64,000 bases of DNA from assembly GCA_035610365.1 (NCBI GenBank), contig CM069432.1:108891529-108955528 (forward strand). Reading direction: 5' to 3'. The stretch's first letter is position 1; every line of letters begins with the position of its first letter. Below, piece after piece: positions 39,680 to 50,408 of this stretch. Below the pieces are notes generated by a model. It was not told the origin of the DNA. It saw only the letters and a program-made list of their open reading frames with translations, and did not search any database. A program made the position numbers and the translations under genes. Source of the stretch: Aquatica leii (lineage: Eukaryota > Arthropoda > Insecta > Coleoptera > Lampyridae).

Positions 39680-39806
39680 TATAGGCAACCTATATTACAA
39701 GCGTGCATTTATAATACGTTACTAGCTTGTAGTTAAAGTACGTTGCGGTAGTTCAAATCGCTCGAAACCCAAGAGCCCAAAGCCTACCGAAACTTCGATT
39801 GTTTTA
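39680..39806 (-). repeat. Dispersed repeat, inverted relative of 22610-22760
   Basis: Contains GTAGTTAAAGTACGT, GTAGTTCAAATCG, CCAAAGCCTACCGAA in the reverse order and strand of the copy at 22610. The hAT element at 39815 begins immediately after it. Confidence 0.75.
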
Positions 39807-39814
39807 GTAAATGG

Positions 39815-41093
39815 CAGGGGATATACACTCCGTGTATAAAAAAAATGTATATCGCATCGACACTACCGACAGCCATAGGCTGCCCAACGAACTAATTTAA
39901 ACTAATTTAAGCATTTTATAGTTATCTACACATGTACAGCGCCATCTCATATCCATTATAATTAATATGCATATTTATATTTCATTTTTATAAATAAAAA
40001 AATATTTCATTTTAAAATAAAAATTTATATTAAAATTCTTACAAAATTACATTAATAGATAACAGATACAAAATATATACATAGATATAAACAATTTTAC
40101 AGATAGAGACTTTACATAATAAAAAAAAGTTATTTCGATAATTGATTGTTAGTTATTTTAATAATAATTATGTGAATGATAACAAAAAATAAACATAAAT
40201 TAATAATATCTTGTGGCCATTTTCAATATTTATGTGAACGTATAAGCTCGTTAGAATCAGTTCAAACTGGGATGCATATAAGCATTGTGTATATAAGTTA
40301 CATATTTCATTACCGATTACTTGATTACACAATTTTTATATAATTCTTCATAATATAATTTATAGTTTTAATTGTAAATTTGAAAAAAATTGAATTCAAG
40401 CAAAATTTGGATACTCATCTATTAAAGAACGTGTTTCGGTCTCCTGTACATATGCAGCATCTTCGAATCATAACGCCAGTTTTCTTTCCACCTCGTTGGG
40501 ATGTGTCGGAATCATTTCTACGAACTTCTGTGCTGTCTGCTAAGGTTGATCCCCGATGGTGAGTACCAGCAGATCCCAATGCAGTTGGTTGTTTCGTATG
40601 AACCAAAGTGCATTAGCAACAAGTCGTAATGCCTTGTTTTAGGTTCGCTGAACCTTCTCTGTATAGCTCTTCGCCGCGTGTAAGATAATAGTGAGTCGTC
40701 TTGTAAACTAACAGCTTGTTATCCCATAATCGACCACAACTTGGGTGTGATTGCTGATGCTCTCGCTGCAACGTTGTAGAGATGCCTTGTTCGTGACATG
40801 CACTTATCCAGAAAGAGGCCTATATACTTTGCTTTGTTTTTAATTAAATACTTTACTTTATCACTTTTATTTAAGTACCATTTTGTTGAGGTTATGCTGG
40901 TTTTGGCGCTTTTATGACGTGATTTTACTTTGTATTTTTTACTTACACTTTTAGTTACAATTTTAGGGATTTTACTAAAATAATCAATACATTTAGTTTC
41001 TAACCATAAACGTTATATAGTTGATATGGGCAGCCAATAGGTGGCGAAAAAATCGCACCTTTTTGGCAATTTATATGAAGTAAATACCCCCTG
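39815..41093. mobile_element. CAGGGGATA-family hAT-like element, copy 3, carrying a LINE fragment
   Basis: Starts CAGGGGATATACACTCCGTG and ends TTATATGAAGTAAATACCCCCTG. The 8-bp repeat GTAAATGG flanks it (39807-39814 and 41094-41101). The left 300 bases match copies 1 and 2 (ACCGACA, GCGCCATCTCA, the same AT-rich block). The middle is not the family body but a piece of a Jockey-like LINE on the minus strand. Total length is 1279 bp. Confidence 0.9.
40405..40870 (-). pseudogene. Jockey-like LINE reverse transcriptase fragment
   Basis: On the minus strand, around 40860-40750, the frame gives KAKYIGLFLDKCMSRTRHL and then NVAARASAITPKLWSIMG, the typical region after the RT core of Jockey-type LINEs. 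Around 40640-40470, in another frame, it gives NKALRLVANALWFIRNNQLH and then FVEMIPTHPNEVERKL, matching the usual NKCLRxIxxAPWYVRN and HPNxLA blocks. At least one frameshift and several stops interrupt it (for example TAG after GDQP). It is a short 3' scrap of the ORF2 region with no poly(A) tail seen. Confidence 0.8.
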
Positions 41094-41222
41094 GTAAATG
41101 GTAAGTTAGATCTTTGGTTACATGAAATTAAAAATATTTGTACATCTAAATTTTTAGATATCCCTTCAAATAAAGTTGTATATGAATTATTATGTAAGTA
41201 TATTATTGTTTAAGAAAATTAT

Positions 41223-42276
41223 GTGTGCAGTTATATAATTGTGTTTATAGAAAATTTGTGTGTACGTTGTTTTGAGATAAAAAGAACTTTGAACACTACG
41301 GTAAATCTAATAAAGTCAATAAGAGCAGCAAGGAAAGCATCGGGTCTTAAGAAATTTGAGGACATTTCGAATTTTCAGCAAATGCTAAATGACAATGACT
41401 TTAAAGAAGCTTATGTAAGCATAAAACAAATGTTATTATTAACTATTACTTAGACCCGGTTGTATAAAGTATTGTTAACCTCGACGATGTAGTTAACTAC
41501 GTGCTCGTGTCGTTAAGCATTGTCGTTTGTACAAAATTAATTGTTTTGTGGATGACATTCTCAAATAGATAGCTATACGATTTAGTTAACAACGGCGTCA
41601 GCTAACAACATAGTTATCTTTGCTTTATGCAACCGGGCATAGTCTGTTTAAAACGAAACGACAACAAATTTTCACACCAGCATTGTTAAACTACTAATCC
41701 AAACTTGAATAGAATGCCATTATTTCACTACTCAAATATCAGTGTAGTTTAAATCTTTATTTTATCAAGTAATTGAAGTTTACCTATATAATAAAAATTT
41801 GTTAATAGGTTCTGAAAATATCTGAAATTGGAGACAAGGACGTGAAAGATACTACTTATAAATGTGTAGCAGCTGGTTTTTCAAAGGAATTAGGAATATG
41901 TTCCTTAATCGGCTATAGGGGGAACTATCCCTTTAAAGAACGGAATCTTATGAAACTGCTCCAAGGTATGTTTTGCATGCTCAGCTCATACATAGATATT
42001 TATTTTAGTTAATATTGTATGTGACTCAGTTCTTGCTACAAAATTTATAAACAGCTAATACTCTGTTTTATAACTATACCAGTTCAGTATAAATTTATTT
42101 ATATAAAGCAATATAAAATTAGCGGTTTCCATATCTAAATGTTAAATAATTATTTATTTTCTAAAGGACGGACCTTCTTTAAAAAAAAAACAACTGTCTT
42201 TGAAATTGAACATCAAATTGAAGAATGGTTTCGATTGAGTAAACAGCGCTACCCAAGAACACAAAAATCAAAGTAG
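41223..42276 (+). CDS. End of a DUF4806-like domain gene, three exons seen
   Basis: Three exons join in frame: up to 41414, then 41809-41965 and 42167-42276. The protein reads LKKFEDISNFQQMLNDNDF, KEAYVLKISEIGDKDVKD, TTYKCVAAGFSKELGICSL, IGYRGNYPFKERNLMKLL, then a basic tail ending YPRTQKSK. The stretch from KFEDISNF to NLMKLL matches the shape of DUF4806, a domain common in insect proteins of unknown job that usually sits at the C-terminus, often after an unrelated DNA-binding part. Intron borders are GTAAGC-AATAG and GTATGT-TAAAG. The true start is not settled: the first exon may extend upstream or open at a TTTATAG acceptor near 41250. It could be a host gene whose N-terminal exons lie further left, or a piece carried by an old transposon. 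No stop breaks the joined frame. Confidence 0.6.
41455..41637. repeat. MITE in the DUF4806-like gene's intron
   Basis: Ends CCCGGTTGTATAAAGTATTG and, on the minus strand, CCCGGTTGCATAAAGCAAAG form inverted repeats of about 20 bases or more, with a second pair around GTTAAC inside. It makes up nearly half of the 394-bp intron 41415-41808. The target duplication is not clear. Confidence 0.75.
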
Positions 42277-42769
42277 ACTATTTTTCGTTTTTTGATTTAT
42301 ATTATATTATACGTATGTTTTAATATTATATATTGTTTATATTATTTTTGTTAATAAACATTTATTATTATTGCTATTATTATTGTTAACAAAGTAATAT
42401 CTACGTAACAAGTTTATGTAAAAAAACAAGTAAGTTGTGATATAAAATGAATGTACATAATACATTAACATTACATCCAAATTACTTAGTTAATTACATC
42501 AATCTAATGTTAACGTGATATAATATTGACATAATAAATAATATAATTTTTATGTAACATATATATTATATATACAATCACAATGATGTAAAGTTGTTAC
42601 ATCCAATTTATATCACAATTGAAGTCACATGTTCTGGACATTTTACATAAAGTTAATGTAAACGCTACGTCAATGTGACCTAATAATTTATATAACATGT
42701 AAAACTGTTATATTGTATTTACATAAATATTATATAAAAATGTTTAGTGGGAACTTCGAGAACGTTTCA
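42277..42769. other. AT-rich stretch between the DUF4806-like gene and the Gypsy element
   Basis: Contains likely polyadenylation signals of the preceding gene (AATAAACATTTATT near 42352) and repeated words such as TTATATAACATG and ATGTAACATATATA, similar to the repeat near 22150. It may include the 3' LTR of the Gypsy element, but I could not mark it out. Confidence 0.4.
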
Positions 42770-42811
42770 GACTGCCCCCTTTTTAAGACTCTTCTGTCCC
42801 AGAACAGGAAA

Positions 42812-43285
42812 CTAGATGCGATACTGGTAGAAAGGATCGTGGCGATAACGGCAGCTCTCCAATTCGGCAACTTTCTTGGCATAATAGTGGCAGTTAATGG
42901 ACTTTTTCTGACCCGACATTTTCCTTGAATGGTAACTGAAGACCAACACTTGAACGTCTGTTCCTCGGAAGATGACCTTCAACGTAGTATTACGAACTGT
43001 CTTCCAATTCAGTTGATCTAAGCCACAATCAAGCTTGGGTACTGCCAGTTTCTTAATATAGTGGAACTCCATTTCTCTCCTGAAATTCCATAATGTTCGC
43101 CACAGCTTTTCATATAACTGCTTTGCATGTGAGTATTTCTTGGTGACCAGAGAGAAAATAAATAGTTGGTCATTATGTAGTTTTAAAACTTCTCCGACTG
43201 CCAGTCTTCGTAGTTTATGTAACCGTCCAAACTTCTTCTCAAATACGGCTGCAACCCCTCTGGACATTTCAAGATGCTCGCTCAT
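42812..43285 (-). other. Macro-domain part of the Gypsy element
   Basis: About 115 residues read SEHLEMSRGVAAVFEKKFG, then FIFSLVTKKYSHAKQLYEKL, then IKKLAVPKLDCGLDQLNW and FRGTDVQVLVF. This is the pattern of macro domains of the OARD1 type, which bind ADP-ribose and can remove ADP-ribose or O-acetyl-ADP-ribose. In host proteins the GCGLDxLxW loop shapes the binding site. Here the domain lies on the same strand and directly downstream of the Gypsy integrase tail, separated only by the later insertion, so I read it as the element's own C-terminal part and not as a host gene. Confidence 0.8.
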
Positions 43286-43711
43286 GCAATGTGCTATTTC
43301 GTAATCTTTTCTTGTTTGGAGAACAGGTCTTGTTGTTCATCGGTGGTAACTCCGAACTTAGCTTTCCAGAACCCTCGTACCCAAGAAACACAAGAACATA
43401 ACAGTTACTTGTTATGGAAGTTAAATTAAGAAGTCAGATGTCTACTGCGATGTCTTATGGGATGCAAATATTGCTGTCCATAAGAGGATAATCGTCCTCC
43501 ACATAACCACATTCATAGGAGATCTTATAGATTTACTCATGTTACTACCATAAGACATTGTATAGAACGTCTTACAGACGTTTGCGTGTTACTTCCATTG
43601 GATGTTCACATGAAGAGGTTTTAAAGAATTCTGTTTAGTACTTCCATAGAATGTTCAATTGCGAAGTCTTGTAGAATTCTAATTGTCACTTCCAAGGAAT
43701 GCACAATTATG

Positions 43712-43871
43712 GCTGACGTGTTCGTTTTGTTACACCAAAGTCAAGAGTTACTTTTTATAGTGGACCATTTATAAACAACGTAACACATCAATCTAAAACT
43801 TTTTGCATTGAAGTTGTCTACTACAAAAAGTAAATATACTTTGGTGTAACAAAACAAACACATCTGTTAGC
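43712..43871. repeat. 160-bp foldback inside the insertion
   Basis: GCTGACGTGTTCGTTTTG then TTACACCAAAGT on the left is mirrored on the right by ACTTTGGTGTAACAAAAC then AAACACATCTGTTAGC, with ACTTTTTATAG / CTACAAAAAGT continuing the stem. It is either a MITE or part of the enclosing element. Confidence 0.75.
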
Positions 43872-44006
43872 TTCTTATTTAGTCAAATGAGAGCTTATTT
43901 AATACAAATAACACTATAGAAAAAACTATATATTATCGGAAAAAACGTAATTACCTACATATATATACAGGTATAAAAATGTAGCACCACCTAAATTATA
44001 ATCATT

Positions 44007-45906
44007 TGTTACAAGCTTTTTGCTAGTTTACGAACCTGCACGGTCAACTTACAATAGTCGGTGAGAGGGGAGGGTTCCTAGATAATAACGAAAAGATATT
44101 TAAGGGCACCAGAGCTTATCCAAAGTCACTTCTGTCCCGCTCAAGACAGGTGGTATCAACTTGTAACAAGAAGTTAGGTTCGTAATGCTGAAAGAAGCGA
44201 AAGAAAAAAAAACTAAATCGTTAATAACAATTTCACTTTAATTCCTTTATAATGATAAATAGATTAACGTTCGAATGGATAACAATTGGATAACACGAAC
44301 AAGAATAATTTTAGTCCGAGTATAACTAAATATCCGAAGTATCGGCAACACACAATACATATGTAGATTACATTGACATGACTAGCGAAGAGTAGATAGT
44401 AGTAAATTTCGTCTGCATACAATATGCGAAGTACACAAAATAATTAGTAATATGGCATTGCTGACAATCAAACACAGTGATAATAATTTACTACAGTAAG
44501 GTTCAGTGTTGTAAATTATCTATATAAATTTATATAGATAAATTAATCTAGATTAATATTTTTTATCTATTTATATGTATCTATATACTACCTAAAATAT
44601 ATAAGTTATATGTATCTGTATATATATAATTTTTTATTTAAATTATTTAAATAAAATTTATCAAAATCCAGTGTTCCGTAAAATTCAAGTTACAATATGT
44701 ATGTTTTTCTTCAGTAATTTCCCACATTCCATAGTAGTTCTTCAAATGAACTCCATCTATCGTTTTACTACCTAGATTATTTCATCTATTATCTGTTATC
44801 TATATAAAGTTTAAATAGTTTATCTATTATCTAATACTAGATAATTCTTGCAAGAACAAAAATTTATCTGTATCTATATAATTTAAAAATTATCTATTTA
44901 CAACACTGGTAAGGTTAACTTATCGTAACAAAGCGTGCGGAATTAATATAGCACTAACGTTAATCAATCGTTGGCAGTACACAGCATGTGCAACTCAACA
45001 TAAGTAAAATTTACTACTTAACTGGTAAACAACAATGTCGATAATTACAGAACTAATAGCAAACGTTTCGTGAGTGACCTGGTTGACTACGAAATAAAAC
45101 ATATAAAATCACTTACCAATAAACACAGGAACTTCCACTTGTGTGAAGAAAGTACTTTCCCCGACACGTAATCCTGTAAGCAATTTGAATCGCAACTCGT
45201 GTCAAACTAAATGTCTCACGAAATCAACATCTACAACAATCGTTACTTAAGGTACAAGAAAGTATAAAAAATATAACCCGGTTGTCGGATGCTGTGGTAC
45301 CCCTTGTCTGTGGTTTAATTAGTTATAATATAACCATAAGCCTTATAAAGAAAAAGTTAGCATCGTCCCATCCAAATATTTGTCGAGGTTCATCCCTTCG
45401 TAAATTGGTATCGACTACTGAATATAGTGGGACCACAAATAGGTGGTTATTACAGGTCACGGCGTGTCATCCACGTGTAGCACTCTTTGCCCTGGAAGGC
45501 TCCGCAAGACCCCAAATTCGTGGCGTGGAAATCGCCTTACGCTGGTGCCCGTGTACGGCAACGTGCTGACGTATTTAGCAGTCGTTTACGATAGCCATTT
45601 ATCGATAAGGTACCAGATGTAAAAGGAAGGAACGCAAAATGGCATGTAACGCTTTGAAGCAATTAGATCATTCACTAATTATAATTGGTTTTCCAGATGG
45701 TAATAGATAACATAACTATTCAATGCGTCCAGACCATTTTATATCATTCACGTGTGACGAATTTCCGCCAAATGAATCGCAACGAGAAACGAACGTTAGA
45801 GGGCGTCAACCCGAATCTAATTTCACGTTGAAAATACATAGGCGTACGTAAAGAAAATTTCGTCCGTAACAACATAGGCGTACGTAAAGAAAATTCGACC
45901 GTAACA
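44007..45906 (+). mobile_element. Solo LTR (Gypsy-type ends), relative of 8963-10323
   Basis: The block starts TGTTACAAGCTTTTTGC and ends GTAACA, flanked by CATT (44003-44006 and 45907-45910). Its first 250 bases match the solo LTR at 8963, including CGAACCTGCACGG, the GAGAGGGGAGG stretch and TTAGGTTCGTAATGCTGAAA. It is 1900 bp; without the hAT element inside and one copy of that element's duplication it is about 1487 bp. Near its right end a stretch of about 35 bases (CATAGGCGTACGTAAAGAAA) is doubled at 45836 and 45871. Confidence 0.75.
44504..44908. mobile_element. 405-bp hAT MITE with perfect 8-bp target duplication
   Basis: Starts CAGTGTTGTAAATTATCTAT and ends ATAGATAATTTTTAAATT-type sequence in mirror form, closing TATTTACAACACTG. 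GTAAGGTT flanks it exactly on both sides (44496-44503 and 44909-44916). The ends and the ATCTATATAA-rich flanks mark it as a relative of the pair at 11239-14829 and give the superfamily of that pair. No coding capacity. Confidence 0.95.
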
Positions 45907-48793
45907 CATTTTAAATCTTCTCTCATTCTCCGCTGTTTACGGTGACGTAACAATTCTTTAATAAACATCTCAAATTCTTTGAGAGTAACCTGCATATTCC
46001 CAGAGTTTATGGTTTCTAAAATAAGCACATGGATTAATACACAAATACAGAACTATTAATAAATTACCATAAGCAGCCTTCATTATTTTCAAATTCATTA
46101 ATTTGAAATTATTTTTGGCTCCAGTCCACGCCGTTTATGACTTGCTGATAACAATTGTATTGGTTTATACATGATTCAACGTCAACTGCAATGACAAAGG
46201 TACAAAAAGATATAGGCCGCTTACCTAGGTACTTTAGTAAATAACACCAATAACACTAAACTAACTTGTTTTTTAACTAATGTATACTATATAATCCACT
46301 AAATGACACTATTAATTAACATAATAATTAAAAATGAATAAAAAGTAAAAACACTTCGAGGTTAACCGTAAACGTAACAAAGCGTGGTTATGTTAGCCAG
46401 AATGTTAGCGTCAGTAACAGTTAACAAAAAAGCTGCCAAATATATTTTTTTATGGATGATGCTATGGTTAACGCCCTCTCTTGTACCAAATAGCAACAAC
46501 TTCGTTTTGTAACTCTTGAACAATTCTTATGAAAGGTAGAATGCGATTAAAATGATAGAAGTTAATCTCCTAACAACTTCTGTGGGATGTTCATATGTTG
46601 GTTTATGAACATCACACAGAAGTTGTGAGGAGTTCCACATAGTACATCTCAATGTAATCTGTACAAGAAGTTACAAAACCTCTTATAGAGGTTTGTGTTT
46701 CCTGGGTACATGCTCATAAACTTATCGAAGTCTATTCTATCGACTTGATTTCTGATGGTTCTACTTGTGATTATCCTGCTTCGGAGCTGGGCTTGCGTAA
46801 CGTTGTTATCACCAGCAAACGGAGCTAGACAATTGATGTGGACCACTTTTGGCTTGCTTCCTTGTGGTTTTCGGATGCGATTTATGTCGTCAGTAATACG
46901 CTGCACGACTTCATAAGGGCCCTCCCATAGCCTCTGCAGCTTCGGCGACAAACTACGTCTTCTTTGGGAATTATACGACCACACCATGTCGCCAGGTTGA
47001 AACCAACAGTTTTGTGCCTTGACGTCATATCTCATCTTCATTCTGTCTCATGTACTTTGTTTAACCTCTTTGTCAGCTTGCTGACATAGTCTTATCTAGT
47101 AACTTTTTCTGGTCTTCGTCCAAATTGGAGGTCGCATGGAAGTTGTATTTTGTGACCGAGTATGACACAGGATTGTGTTTGGCCTGTGCTTTTGTCAACA
47201 GATGATCGGTATGCCATTAGAAAAAATGCAAGTACTGATCTCAGTCTTTTTGGTATTTGAACACTACTTTGACTAAGTACCTTCACACTGTTCGATTTAT
47301 CTGTTCAAACATGCCATCAGATTAAGGATGAAGAGGCATCGTTAGTTTTCTTAATTCCCAACACACGGAAAACTTCTTGAAACAGCGTAGATTCAAAGTT
47401 GAGGCCAGAATGCAATTCTTACGGAACTCCAAACCGGGAGAAAAACTTTCACTAAATTTTCTATCTTCTCTTAGATAACTTAAAATCGGCGAAATGACTA
47501 GAACTTGTTTTAGGTGATAGAAAGCGTTTTCGGAGTCTTCATCCCATTTGAATGTTGCTCTTTCTTTAGTCAGTTTTGTGAAAAGCTTGGCAATATTGGC
47601 AAGTCCGGATACAAATCGTTTACAATAGGTGCACAACCCAAGCAAACTTGATGTTTGTCGATAGGTCTTGGCCTTGCTTCCACTGCTCTAACATTGTTTG
47701 GGTCAGCATTTACTCCATCTTTAGATACAACGTAGCCAATGTATTGCAATTTCTTTTTAAATACATGACATTTCTTTTTTCTTTGGGCTCCGTTTTAGAT
47801 TTGCTCCACGTGGTCGTTGGAACACTTCTTTCAGATTTTTCAAATGTTCTTCAAACGACTTTCCAACCACGTTCAAGTCGTCTAGATAAACCACGCAAGA
47901 TGGTCTCCAGCAAACGCTCGAACGACGCGGGACCTTTACACAGAGCGAAAGGCATTACAGCAAACTGTCTTTTCACGGTCCTTGGGTTCCAATTCTAGGT
48001 ACCAGTAACTACGGTATAAATCCAACGAGAAAAACCACTGGGATCCTAATAAGGTGTCTAAAGTCTCGTCAATTTTCGGTAAAGAGTAGCTGTCCTTTTT
48101 AGTCACGTCGTTAAGTTCTCCGTAGTGTACCCAAAACCTCGTCGATTCATCTTTCTTCTTTACGTGTACCACTGGAGACGCCTATGGGCTACTTGAAGGT
48201 TCAATCACACATTCTCTCTCCATATCAGTAATTATTTGAATGTTGTCGTATTGACCGGTCTTGGCTGAAGTTTTAGGATTTTGTGGTTAGAATGTCTAAT
48301 AGATGTTGTGGGCACTTCTTCGGCGACGTATATTTACTAGAATTCGCGCATCTGACAATTTGAGATACTGGCTTGAATTGGTCTACTATGGTCTTATTTT
48401 TCAACGTCATTGGATCTGAGTTGACATTCAAGATCCTTACTGGCATCGTGTTTTTCACTCGTACTAATGTTCTGCCAACTAATAGACCTTTTTCAACCAA
48501 GTCGCCCTCCATTGGTTCAATAGCGGAAATGTAGCGTTCCCGGAGATTTCCATCTAGGCGTGCCAGCACCACACTTTCACGATATGTAACAAAGAAGTTT
48601 AAAAATTACTTTTGTGCCCTCCCACTAAAAACACACGAGTCTCCACAGAGTTTTAGTACTTTGTTGAAGAGTTACAACCCACATAAAGGTTAACGATAAT
48701 GACACTGAACACCACTGAGCGTTATCAGAAAGCGTTTTTTTCTTGTATAAAGACTTATAAATAATCAAAACCAAGCTAATTTTGTATTAGATT

Positions 48794-48799
48794 TTTATT
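48794..48799 (-). terminator. Polyadenylation signal of the proteasome alpha-4 gene
   Basis: TTTATT on the plus strand (AATAAA on the minus strand) lies about 80 bases after the stop codon. The gene therefore ends only about 190 bases from the decayed 5' part of the Gypsy element. Confidence 0.55.
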
Positions 48800-48876
48800 T
48801 ATTAGAAAATAAGTTTTAGCGTAATAATTATTCAATTTATAATTAAAAAAAAAACAGAAATCGCTTAAGGAAACTT

Positions 48877-50408
48877 TCAACCTTTTGTCTTTTGTTCTTT
48901 TTTAGCAGTTTCTGTTGCAGCTTCAGTTTTCTCAAATTCAGATATTAATTCTTCTACTTCTTTACTGGTTAGAATATGTATATTAGTTTTATTTCCATTA
49001 CGTGACAGAGTCGCCATTTCCACTAAAAACCACGAATTATTTGATTACATTTCACAAAACACAAATACCTTTCTCTGATGTTAACTTAGTCATATCAAGA
49101 GTTTTGCTTAATACTTTAATAGCTAAGTGTTTTGCTTCTTTTAGAGTCATCTCTCCTTCCTTATATTCTTGTTTTAAACTGGATACGGCAGCCTGAAAAG
49201 AATTTTAAAACAATCTATTTAATTTAATAATAAGCAATTCGTACTGCGCTATTATTTCCAATGCACGTTGCTTTCCAACCACTGTAATTGCCACTGGGAT
49301 CTGATTGGTACAGTTGATAGCCATAGTGCTTATCCCATCCCATGTACAAAATCGATACACCAAAAGGTCGCTTGCCTAAAGTAAATTAAGACAACAAAAA
49401 TCTTACTATCTAATCTAGCAATCCATATGGGTCTTGTTCAATTTATTGCCAACAAAATTTCATGAAATGAATGATCTAATTATTTTACATAGATTATGAG
49501 ATCAGAGAACGTACTTAACTTTCTACTAGTTATGACTTTGGATTTAGTTTTTTATTAATAGAAACAATTATTACAAATTCACAGTAGATAAAAATTTAAA
49601 AACTGACTTTTAATGGACATTTAACTTTTAAAACAACAAAAAATGTAAAAGTCAAATGATACTTATTTTTGAATCGAGTTTTGAAAGCTGAAAAAATGTT
49701 TATCCAGTTTGCAAGAATTAAGATTATTGTTCTAATCAACAACCTCTGTCTCTCATAGTAACATTACCACATAAACGTATAAAAAAAATATTTTAAGCAT
49801 AAATTATATGGAATTAAACACAAAATATTACCTCCATATTGAGTATAAGCTTGTTTAACATCACAAAGCCACGACACTAGTTGCTCACAAGGTATTGATT
49901 CTCCATACTGTATTAAGTAACGTTGACCAATTAAACGAAGTTCATTAGTTAATACATTAGCATCTGACGTAATTCCAGCTACACTGCATACCATATCACT
50001 TTAAAAAAAAATAATACAAGTAAAATACAAAACTAACTGTATACGTACTCATTAAGCTTATAAATCTTTTCAGATGAAAAAACTTCATCCAGTAATTTAT
50101 TTGTATTTCGACGTTCTGCCGCTAAAAGTATTCCATCCGTAGCTAATATACCCAAACAAGTTCCTGCATGACTAATAGCTTCCATCGCGTATTCCACTTG
50201 ATACAATCTTCCTTCTGGTGAGAAGATTGTAGTTCTTGTATCATAACGACGAGCCTAAAAAGTACGTATTAAATTTCATGATAGTGCATTAAGTTATTAA
50301 CGAAATAACCTCAAACAATCAAAATCAATATCTTTTAAATTTAGGTAAAATATGATAAATGAAACATTAAGCTACTTTAAGAAAAATTTACAAAGAAGGC
50401 ATTACCAT
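48877..50408 (-). CDS. PSMA4: Proteasome subunit alpha type-4 (20S core), complete or nearly so
   Basis: This is one of seven alpha subunits that form the outer rings of the 20S proteasome and gate entry to the chamber. On the minus strand the exons are 50254-50049, 49998-49832, 49375-49245, 49192-49069 and 49022-48877; all phases match. The protein reads [20 protein letters not shown] (the alpha-subunit signature [20 protein letters not shown]), [42 protein letters not shown] and [20 protein letters not shown], then a lysine- and glutamate-rich end EQKTKG. The second exon begins with GCT CGT CGT after an acceptor, so the start methionine must be in a separate exon. The ATG at 50408-50406, followed at once by GTAAT, gives the expected MARRYD and a total of 258 residues, close to the roughly 260 usual for the family. 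That first exon is inferred. Confidence 0.95.

Larger units (their letters stand above)
43381..46705. mobile_element. Unassigned DNA-transposon-like insertion in the Gypsy element
   Basis: The 3325-bp insert starts CCAAGAAACACAA and ends TTGTGTTTCCTGG, a 13-bp inverted pair with one mismatch. It is flanked by GTAC (43377-43380 and 46706-46709). The outer parts carry repeated words such as GTTACTTCCATNGGATGTTCA on the left and AACTTCTGTG.GATGTTCAT on the right. A 1.9-kb solo LTR lies inside, so the original insert was about 1.4 kb and non-autonomous. A 4-bp duplication fits superfamilies such as Sola or Chapaev, but no transposase is present to decide. Confidence 0.6.
42770..48600 (-). mobile_element. 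Gypsy-type LTR retrotransposon with macro domain (broken fossil)
   Basis: Read on the minus strand from about 48600 downward, the parts are a protease-linked region (VLARLDGNLRERYISA), reverse transcriptase (the DSYSLPKIDETLDTLLGS and FFSLDLYRSYWYLEL region), a tether/RNase H region (CTYCKRFVSGLANIAKLF), integrase, an integrase tail (NCWFQPGDMVWSYNSQRRR, SPKLQRLWEGPYEVVQRI) and a macro domain. This order, with a macro domain after the integrase tail, is seen in some arthropod Gypsy elements. The copy is a fossil with several breaks (at least five) and it also holds a 3.3-kb insertion at 43381-46705. LTRs were not clearly marked out. Confidence 0.85.

Noticed and set aside
45282-45569. Plus-strand frame of 95 residues
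   Set aside because: It lies inside the solo LTR at 44007-45906 and has no recognisable domain.
47648-47998. 116-residue plus-strand frame
   Set aside because: Antisense of the Gypsy reverse-transcriptase region on the minus strand.
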